Source: Archangium lansingense (GTDB taxonomy: Bacteria > Myxococcota > Myxococcia > Myxococcales > Myxococcaceae). From it: a stretch of 64,000 nt of DNA. The stretch spans positions 3,472,001-3,536,000 of the forward strand of contig NZ_JAPNKA010000001.1 in the NCBI RefSeq assembly GCF_026626635.1, given 5' to 3'. Both the position numbers and the translations under genes were made by a program. The notes beneath the pieces are model-generated. The model was given only the letters and a program-made list of their open reading frames with translations. It ran no database searches and had not been told where the DNA came from. Below, in pieces: positions 58,558-64,000 of this stretch. Position 1 is the first letter of the stretch, and the number at the start of each line of letters is the position of its first letter.

Positions 58558-60225
58558 ATGACTTTTCCCGTCACCATTGAAGAAGAGAGGGGCCAGCAGG
58601 AAGAAGCCCAGCCGACCGCCTTCGAGGCGGACGACATGGAGGCGGTGCGCGCCTACATGCTGCAACTGCTGATGGAGGGCCGCGGCGAGCAGGCCGTTGA
58701 GATGTTGTTGGGCCTGTTGGGTCGGCTGCGCGAGGAGCACAGCTCCACGACGGTGCGACTCCAGCAGGCGCTGCGGCAGCTGTACGGGCGGCGCAGTGAG
58801 AAGACTCCCGCCAGTCAGCTCCAACTCCTGCTGTCATTGTTCACCCAGCAGCAGTCCGCCGAGCCAGAGGCCGTGCCCGCCACCGTCGACGGTGCACAGG
58901 CAGCCGCCCCAGCGGCCCCGCCGGCCGACGCGCCGAAGAAGACGCCCAGACGCGCGCCCCTCCGCGGCGCCCAGGCCCTGCCCGCGCACCTGGAGAGGCG
59001 CGAGGTGCTGGTGCAACCCGCGGCCGAGGAGTGCGTCTGCCCGGGTTGCGGTGAGCAGAGGCAGCCCATGGGCGAGGAGGTAAGCCAGCGACTGGAATTG
59101 GAGCCGGCGCGCTTCTACGTGCGGGTGGAGAAGCGCCCGAAGCTCGGGTGCCAGCGCTGCAAGGAGGGGGTGGCCGCCGCGCCCGCCGGTGAGGCGCCAT
59201 TGCCGGGAGCGCTGCCCGGCCCGGGGTTGCTGGCGCAGCTACTGGTGGGCAAGTACCGCGACGGGCTGCCCCTGCACCGCCAGCAGGCCATTTTCGACAA
59301 ACGCCACGGGGTGAGGCTGCCCGCCTCCACTCTGGGCGACTGGGTGGCGGGGGCCAGTGACTTGCTGGCGCCCGTGGTGGCGCTGCTCAAGCAGCGCACG
59401 CTGGCGGACGCCTTGCTGCACACCGACGACACCGGGGTGCGCGTGCTGGACAGGGACGACGCCCGCGGCATCAAGCGCGGACACCTCTGGCCGTACGTGG
59501 GAGTGGGCGGCAACGTCTTCGTGGAGTACACCCCCGATTGGAGTGGCACGGGCCCCCAAGGGGTGCTGGCCGACTTCCGGGGCTACCTGGTGGTGGACGG
59601 CTACAAGGGCTACCAGTCCCTCTTCGGCCCCACCTCTCCACGCATTGAGGTGGGCTGTTGGATGCACGCCCGGCGTGGCTTCGAGCGCGCATACGTGGCC
59701 GGAGACGCTCGCGGCGGCACGGTGCTCACGCTCGTGCAGAAGCTGTACGCCGTGGAGCGGCAGGCCCAGGACGCGGGGCTCTCCGCCGAGGCACGCCTTT
59801 GCCTGCGCCTCGAGCACAGCCGCCCCGTCTACGAGGAACTCTTCGGCTTGCTGGAGGAGTGGGCCCCGCACGTGCCCGCCAAGACGCCGCTGGGCAAGGC
59901 CATTGCTTACGCGCGCAACCGCTACCTCCCCCTGGGCCGCTTCCTCGAGGACGGACGCCTTCCGGTGGACAACGGCGAGGTGGAGCGCCTCATCAAGCTC
60001 ATTGTCCTCGGACGCAAGAACTGGCTCTTCCTGGGCAGCGATGCCGCTGGCCACCGGGCCGCCAGTGTCTACTCCCTCGTGCTCAGCTGCTACCGGCTGG
60101 GCATGGACCCGTGGGCCTACTTCCGCGACGTGCTGCCCAAGCTCGGCGACACCCGCTTCCCCGCCTCCCGCCTCGCGGAGCTCCTCCCCGAGTCGTGGGC
60201 CCAGCAGCAGGCTCAGCAGCGATAG
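58558..60225 (+). CDS. tnpC: IS66 transposase TnpC
   Basis: A 555-residue DDE transposase. A Gln/Leu-rich coiled-coil start (LRQLYGRRSEK) is followed by a zinc-finger-like part (ECVCPGCGEQ and LGCQRCKEG) and the catalytic core with HTDDTG, VVDGYKGYQ and the glutamate in NGEVERLIK. Length and motifs are normal, so the enzyme should be functional. ATG 58558 was chosen; GTG 58552 is two codons earlier. Confidence 0.95.
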   Translation: MTFPVTIEEERGQQEEAQPTAFEADDMEAVRAYMLQLLMEGRGEQAVEMLLGLLGRLREEHSSTTVRLQQALRQLYGRRSEKTPASQLQLLLSLFTQQQSAEPEAVPATVDGAQAAAPAAPPADAPKKTPRRAPLRGAQALPAHLERREVLVQPAAEECVCPGCGEQRQPMGEEVSQRLELEPARFYVRVEKRPKLGCQRCKEGVAAAPAGEAPLPGALPGPGLLAQLLVGKYRDGLPLHRQQAIFDKRHGVRLPASTLGDWVAGASDLLAPVVALLKQRTLADALLHTDDTGVRVLDRDDARGIKRGHLWPYVGVGGNVFVEYTPDWSGTGPQGVLADFRGYLVVDGYKGYQSLFGPTSPRIEVGCWMHARRGFERAYVAGDARGGTVLTLVQKLYAVERQAQDAGLSAEARLCLRLEHSRPVYEELFGLLEEWAPHVPAKTPLGKAIAYARNRYLPLGRFLEDGRLPVDNGEVERLIKLIVLGRKNWLFLGSDAAGHRAASVYSLVLSCYRLGMDPWAYFRDVLPKLGDTRFPASRLAELLPESWAQQQAQQR

Positions 60226-60307
60226 GCTTGTCGACGCGCCATCCATCACGCGGCCACCGTGCCATGCTCCTCGGTGGCCGACACCATGGGCTGGACCGGA
60301 GGCTTAC

Positions 60308-60315
60308 CCCTCTCC
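60308..60315 (+). repeat. IS66 target-site duplication, right
   Basis: CCCTCTCC, identical to 57712-57719. The following bases (60316-60341) complete the split palindromic repeat. Confidence 0.9.
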
Positions 60316-60366
60316 CTCTGGGAGAGGGCTGGGGTGAGGGTCTGCGCGGGTCTACGCTGTGACATC

Positions 60367-60582
60367 TCAGCGCCCGAGCTTCAGTTCGCGCTCGGCCTGG
60401 GCCCAGTCGTCCTGGTGACGGCCATGACCACCGCCGCGCGCGAGGAAGATTTCATAGGCGCGCTTGGCGATCTGCTCATGGGGGGGGCTGTTGCGGTGGG
60501 AGGCCGAGGCATTGCGTGCCGAGGTCTCCGGAATGTGCTGGGGCGGAGTGGGGTGGGACGTCTTGGCGTGCGTACGTGCCAT
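60367..60582 (-). CDS. DUF2934 small protein
   Basis: A 71-residue protein. After a basic, Pro/His-rich start it has the DUF2934 unit IAKRAYEIFLARGGGHGRHQ followed by DDWAQAERELKLGR. The function of this domain is unknown; it is frequent in GC-rich soil bacteria. The ATG is at 60582. The 135 bases between it and the mutY stop hold no further gene I can support. Confidence 0.85.
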   Translation of the reverse strand: MARTHAKTSHPTPPQHIPETSARNASASHRNSPPHEQIAKRAYEIFLARGGGHGRHQDDWAQAERELKLGR

Positions 60583-60717
60583 GCGGGGGCTCTCCTCCAG
60601 GTGGAAAAACTGCGGCCCGCAGCATTGGCACGTGGCCAGAGGAGGGAAATTGGCCCCGAGTACCTCCGTTGTCGGAGCGACACGCCGGACGGAGCGCTGT
60701 CGTCTAGCGGACGGTCC

Positions 60718-61848
60718 TTACTCGCGAAGTGCACCTGCGTTGAGCGCGGCCTCGAGCGCCTTGTGCATGGCGGTGCTCATGCCGAGCGAGGAGGCCTCGT
60801 CGGGGGTGCACCAGCGCAGCTCGCGGAAGGAGGGGGCGTGGGTGGGGTGCTTGCGTCCCGTCACGCGCAGCAGCCGGAGCGAGAGGGCGCGGTGGGTGAG
60901 CTGCCGGCGCACGGTGCCGAGATGGCCCTGCACGGTGACGTCCGCGCCGAGCGCCTCGGCCAGTTTCGCGGCGGAGGCCGGGTCGGGGGTGTCGTCCTCC
61001 ACCTCGGCGGCGGGCAGCTCCCAGAGTCCACCGAAGAGTCCCTTCTCGGCGCGCCGGGCGAGCAGCAGCCGGCCTTCGTGTGACCAGACGGCCACCGCGA
61101 GCGTCATCCGCTTGGGGGCCGCGCGCACCTTGGCAGGAGGCAGCTCCTCCACACGGCCATGGCGATACGCGAGACACTCCTCGCGCACGGGGCACAGGAG
61201 GCACAGCGGATTCTCCGGGCGGCACACCGTGGCGCCGTGCTCCATGAGGGCCTGGTTGAAGTCACCGGGCCGCTCGCCGTGGACGAGCCCGGTGGCGAGC
61301 TCCCACAGCCGGGCTTCTCGGGCGCGGTCTCCGGGGGCGCCCTCCACCTCGAAGAGACGGGAGAGGACACGAGCCACGTTGCCATCTACCAGCGGCGCGG
61401 GCTCGCCGAAGGCGATGGAGGCCACGGCACCAGCGGTGTAGCGGCCGAAGCCGGGGAGGGTGAGCAGCTCCGCGGCGGTAGACGGGAGCCTGCCGCCGAA
61501 GCGGGCCACCACCTCCTGTGCGGCGCGATGCAGGTTTCGCGCGCGCGAGTAGTAGCCGAGCCCCCGCCATCCGGCGAGCACGTCCTCTAGCGGCGCGGCG
61601 GCGAGTGCCTCCACCGTGGGGAATCGCTGGAGGAAGCGCTCCCAGTAAGGAATGACGGTGGACACCTGCGTCTGCTGCAGCATCACCTCGCTGAGCCAGA
61701 TGGCGTAGGGGTCACGCGTGCGGCGCCAGGGCAGATCGCGCTTCTGCCGGTCGTACCCCTCGAGCAGCCGCGAGCGCAGCGACTCACGGCGTCCAGGTTC
61801 AATGAGAGGCGCGGGGGAGGACGCCTTGCGCTTGCGTGGAGGGCTCAT
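60718..61848 (-). CDS. mutY: A/G-specific adenine glycosylase MutY
   Basis: A 376-residue glycosylase that removes adenine opposite 8-oxoguanine. It has the catalytic glutamate in SEVMLQQTQV, the helix-hairpin-helix LPGFGRYTAGAV with the aspartate in LVDGNVARV, the iron-sulphur ligands CRPENPLCLLCPVREEC, and a C-terminal NUDIX-like 8-oxoG recognition domain (VAVWSHEGRLLLARRAEKG, FGGLWELP). The Lys/Arg-rich start (PPRKRKASS) is a DNA-contact tail. The ATG at 61848 overlaps the SDR stop as ATGA. Confidence 0.96.
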   Translation of the reverse strand: MSPPRKRKASSPAPLIEPGRRESLRSRLLEGYDRQKRDLPWRRTRDPYAIWLSEVMLQQTQVSTVIPYWERFLQRFPTVEALAAAPLEDVLAGWRGLGYYSRARNLHRAAQEVVARFGGRLPSTAAELLTLPGFGRYTAGAVASIAFGEPAPLVDGNVARVLSRLFEVEGAPGDRAREARLWELATGLVHGERPGDFNQALMEHGATVCRPENPLCLLCPVREECLAYRHGRVEELPPAKVRAAPKRMTLAVAVWSHEGRLLLARRAEKGLFGGLWELPAAEVEDDTPDPASAAKLAEALGADVTVQGHLGTVRRQLTHRALSLRLLRVTGRKHPTHAPSFRELRWCTPDEASSLGMSTAMHKALEAALNAGALRE

Positions 61849-62654
61849 GGAGTCTTGGCGGCATTGACGATGCGGCGGGCCACGCGGTCGAAGAGCGCGG
61901 GGACCCACCGGTTGGCGAGCACCATGACGCGGCCGGGCAGGGTGAGCACCGTCTCGCGGCGCTTGCGGCGGCTGGCGCGCACCATGGCGGTGGCCACGGC
62001 CCCGGAGCTCATCGCATTCAGGGGGATGGCGTCCTGCTTCCAGCCCTCGGCGGTGAGGCGGGCGTCGCGGAACTCGGTCTCGGTGAGGCCCGGGGAGACG
62101 AGCAGCACGGAGATGTCCTCGGCGGCGAGCTCGGCGCGCAGGGACTCGGTGAGGAGGTTCACCGCGGCCTTGGAGGCGCCATAGCCGCCGAGCAGCGGCA
62201 GGCCCCGGTGGCCGAGCACGGAGCTGACGTTGACCACCTGTGAGCCAGGAGCGCGCTTGCGCAGCAGGGGCAGGGCGGCGCGGGTGACGCGCACCAGGCC
62301 GAAGAAGTTGATCTCGAACACCTGGCGGAGCTGCGCCTCACTGAAGCCCTCGACGGGACCGTAGAGCCCGAGGCCCGCGTTGTTGACGAGGATGTCCAGC
62401 CCGCCGAACGCGGCCTCCGTCTCACGCATGAGACGGGTGACGTCCTCCTCCACGGTGATGTCGCAGCGGACGGGAAGCGCCCGCACGCCGAGTGCTTCCA
62501 CTTCACGCGCGGCGTCCTGGAGTTGGGACTCGCGGCGAGCGGCGAGCACGATGTGGGCACCTTGGGCGGCGTAGGCGGTGGCGGCAGCTCGGCCGATGCC
62601 GCTGGAGGCGCCGGTGATGAGCACCACCTTTCCCTGGAAGTCTCTGTTGGCCAT
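61845..62654 (-). CDS. Short-chain dehydrogenase/reductase
   Basis: A 269-residue classical SDR. The cofactor motif is LITGASSGIGRAAA, LVNNAGLG is in the middle, and the active site is Ser in VNVSSVLGH with YGASKAAV. Arg residues after the second strand (AARRESQ) suggest NADP. A basic C-terminal part (ASRRKRRETVLTLPG) and a hydrophobic end may associate with membrane. The substrate is unknown. It overlaps mutY (ATGA) and is the first gene of that unit. Confidence 0.9.
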   Translation of the reverse strand: MANRDFQGKVVLITGASSGIGRAAATAYAAQGAHIVLAARRESQLQDAAREVEALGVRALPVRCDITVEEDVTRLMRETEAAFGGLDILVNNAGLGLYGPVEGFSEAQLRQVFEINFFGLVRVTRAALPLLRKRAPGSQVVNVSSVLGHRGLPLLGGYGASKAAVNLLTESLRAELAAEDISVLLVSPGLTETEFRDARLTAEGWKQDAIPLNAMSSGAVATAMVRASRRKRRETVLTLPGRVMVLANRWVPALFDRVARRIVNAAKTP

Positions 62655-62770
62655 GACGGCGCGGCACCTTAGCGGCTCGCCGGAGGGGGAAAAGGACCTG
62701 CTGGGGTGTGCCTGCACGCCTGTCCCTCTTTCGAGTTCAGCGAGCCACCGTTTAGGATGCGCGGCCTCCC

Positions 62771-63724
62771 ATGCGGCGCACCCCCTTCGCCAACGATTTC
62801 TCCTGGTCCAAGAGCCGGCACGAGAAGCTCTCGGATTGCCTGAGGGCCTACTACTTCTACTACTACCGCTCCTGGGGCGGCTGGGAGTCGGGGGCACCGA
62901 AGGAGGTGCGCGAGCTGTACGTGCTCAAGAAGCTGGGCAACCGCTACGCGTGGGCGGGCAGCGTGGTGCACGACGCCATCAAGGATGCGCTGCTGGACAT
63001 CCGGGCGGGGCGCGCGGTGGAGCCGGAGAAGGTGCAGGCGCGGGCGCACAAGCTGATGCGGGACGACTTCCGCTACTCGAGCAGCAAGGGGTACTGGACG
63101 CAGAAGTACCGCAAGACGTTCTCCGGCCTGGTGGAGCACGAGTACGGCGAGCAGGTGACGGACGAGGCGTGGAAGCAGAACTGGGAGACGGTGCGCGCGG
63201 CGCTGGCGTGGTTCTTCAGCTCGCGCTGGCCGGCGCTGGCCCAGGGGCTGAAGCCCGCGCAGTGGCTGGAGGTGGACGCGGGGGCCGATTTCTCCACCTT
63301 CACGATGGATGGGGTGAAGGTGTTCGCCATCCCTGACTTTGCCTACGTGGACGCGGACGGCTCGCCGGTGGTGGTGGACTGGAAGACGGGCAAGGCGCGC
63401 GAGGGGTACGACGAGCAGGTGCTGGGGTACGCGCTCTACGTGTCGCAGCGCTACCGGCTGCCGATGGAGAAGGTGCGCGCGTCGCTGGTGTACCTGAACG
63501 ACGGGGTGGAGCATCAGGTGCAGGTGGACGCCAACGCGGTGGAGGGCTTCAAGGCCCGCTTCGCGCAGAGCGTGGCACGGATGCGCGAGCTGCTGGCGGA
63601 TCCAGCCACCAACACGCCCAAGGACGAGTCCACCTTCCCTCAGACGCAGGACCTGTCCGCGTGCACCCGCTGCGCCTTCCGCCGCCCCTGTGGGCGCGAA
63701 GCGGCGGCGGCGAAGGTGGCGTGA
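62771..63724 (+). CDS. PD-(D/E)XK nuclease, Cas4/AddB-like, with iron-sulphur cysteines
   Basis: A 317-residue nuclease of the RecB/Cas4 type. The core shows His68 (GSVVHDAIKD), Asp189 in AIPDFAYVDADG, and Asp203 with Lys205 in VVVDWKTGK, the PD-(D/E)xK catalytic set. The first cysteine (Cys23, SDCLRAYYF) and a C-terminal trio (Cys298, Cys301, Cys307 in ACTRCAFRRPC) fit the four-cysteine 4Fe-4S arrangement of Cas4 and AddB. No helicase or CRISPR gene is adjacent, so it is a stand-alone exonuclease of unknown pathway. The start ATG at 62771 is divergent from the SDR gene. Confidence 0.9.
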   Translation: MRRTPFANDFSWSKSRHEKLSDCLRAYYFYYYRSWGGWESGAPKEVRELYVLKKLGNRYAWAGSVVHDAIKDALLDIRAGRAVEPEKVQARAHKLMRDDFRYSSSKGYWTQKYRKTFSGLVEHEYGEQVTDEAWKQNWETVRAALAWFFSSRWPALAQGLKPAQWLEVDAGADFSTFTMDGVKVFAIPDFAYVDADGSPVVVDWKTGKAREGYDEQVLGYALYVSQRYRLPMEKVRASLVYLNDGVEHQVQVDANAVEGFKARFAQSVARMRELLADPATNTPKDESTFPQTQDLSACTRCAFRRPCGREAAAAKVA

Positions 63725-63761
63725 GCCTTCGCTAGCGTTCAATCGAACAACGAGGAGCTGT

Positions 63762-64000
63762 ATGGCCTACGGGTGCACTGGCGCGTCCACTTGTCTCGTT
63801 GGCTCGCGCCCGGCAGTTGCGTGGCGGCGCACCTGGTTGGGCGGTTGGGCCCTCATCGTCCTCTTCCTCCATGCCGCGTGCGTGACTGGCTCCCCACCGG
63901 ATGGCCGGCTGGTTGCCCCGCCGCCAGTTCCAAGGAAACTCGTCACTCTGACTCCGAGTTCCGACTTCGCGGCCGTTGAACTGCCGGAGGCGGAGTTCCG
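63762..64000 (+). CDS. Lipoprotein N-terminus, SitA-toxin-like (cut by right edge)
   Basis: The first 79 residues are visible. After an unusually long start comes a hydrophobic core and lipobox (LIVLFLHAAC). The next part, LVTLTPSSDFAAVELPEAEFR, resembles the conserved linker (a VxLxP run then PVELxEEEFRxA) of the polymorphic lipoprotein toxins (SitA/AHH type) of Myxococcus, which pass between cells by outer-membrane exchange. This match is from memory of the family pattern and rests on a short stretch. The toxin domain and any immunity gene would lie beyond the window. CGAGGAG precedes the ATG. Confidence 0.6.
   Translation, partial: MAYGCTGASTCLVGSRPAVAWRRTWLGGWALIVLFLHAACVTGSPPDGRLVAPPPVPRKLVTLTPSSDFAAVELPEAEF

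Larger units (their letters stand above)
57720..60307 (+). mobile_element. Complete IS66-family insertion sequence
   Basis: A 2588-base element with terminal inverted repeats that begin GTAAGCCTCCG at both ends (left 57720-57740, right 60287-60307; 20 of 21 positions match). An 8-base duplication CCCTCTCC flanks it. It carries the standard three genes, tnpA, tnpB and tnpC, all with full-length frames, so it may be active. Insertion split a 35-base palindromic dispersed repeat, which can be rebuilt exactly by removing the element and one copy of the duplication. Confidence 0.95.

Noticed and set aside
62771..63724. Interpretation of the nuclease as a true CRISPR Cas4.
   Set aside because: Motifs fit, but there are no cas genes or repeats in the window, so only a Cas4/AddB-like label is justified.

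Overview
The window is GC-rich by eye, densely coded and uses G/C-ending codons. It looks like chromosomal DNA of a predatory, multicellular myxobacterium, most likely in the Cystobacter/Archangium/Melittangium branch of the Myxococcota. The best evidence is a complete aib operon for alternative isovaleryl-CoA synthesis (aibR-aibA-aibB-aibC-mvaS). It is supported by a DUF2381 protein coupled to a Hanks-type Ser/Thr kinase, long multi-domain two-component proteins, many lipoproteins, a lectin-tailed lytic protease and a lipoprotein start resembling the outer-membrane-exchange toxins. Many neighbours overlap by 1-4 bases (ATGA, GTGA, TGATG), so operons can be read directly from the sequence.

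Layout. 1-1650: recQ (cut by the left edge), a DUF3006 lipoprotein and radC. 1960-9450: a lipoprotein and a signalling operon with a GAF/PAS histidine kinase, a stand-alone receiver, a membrane hybrid kinase and a REC-Hpt-REC-REC-GGDEF protein. 9590-14100: a cyclic-nucleotide sensor divergent from trxB, then a Cys/Met PLP enzyme, moaC and a kynureninase-like enzyme. 14140-14790: two small secreted proteins, one with a defensin-like cysteine pattern. 14948-19593: the aib/mvaS operon with twin palindromic operators. 19760-25660: a beta-propeller protein, a MaoC-like protein, a membrane protein, a secreted protease with ricin-B lectin and an esterase. 25660-29630: a nested inverted repeat and two tandem DUF4139 (MuiA-like) genes. 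29755-34560: a patchwork of accessory genes including two gene remnants (an HNH nuclease and a polysaccharide deacetylase). 34578-40900: a fused EutB-EutC ethanolamine ammonia-lyase, NUDIX, SirB1-type and papain-fold genes. 41000-46500: Cys-rich secreted protein, kinase/DUF2381 pair, lipoprotein and CoA-binding protein. 46515-51904: patatin, then an ArsR-methyltransferase fusion coupled to metH. 52030-54606: a two-gene terpene cassette (class I synthase plus DxDD class II cyclase). 54647-57584: DUF1963, hydrolase and MetE-like genes. 57720-60307: an intact IS66-family element with an 8-bp target duplication, inserted into a palindromic dispersed repeat. 60367-64000: DUF2934, mutY, an SDR, a Cas4/AddB-like nuclease and a truncated lipoprotein gene.

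How parts work together. The aib genes turn HMG-CoA (made by MvaS) into isovaleryl-CoA, the primer of iso-branched fatty acids, under AibR control. MetH and its fused regulator form a methyl-cycle unit. The two terpene enzymes should cyclise a C20 diphosphate in two steps, although no prenyl diphosphate synthase lies in the window. The most promising under-described items are the diterpene pair, the defensin-like peptide, the HNH remnant with its DUF4265 neighbour, and the frame-split small protein upstream of the Cys-rich gene.
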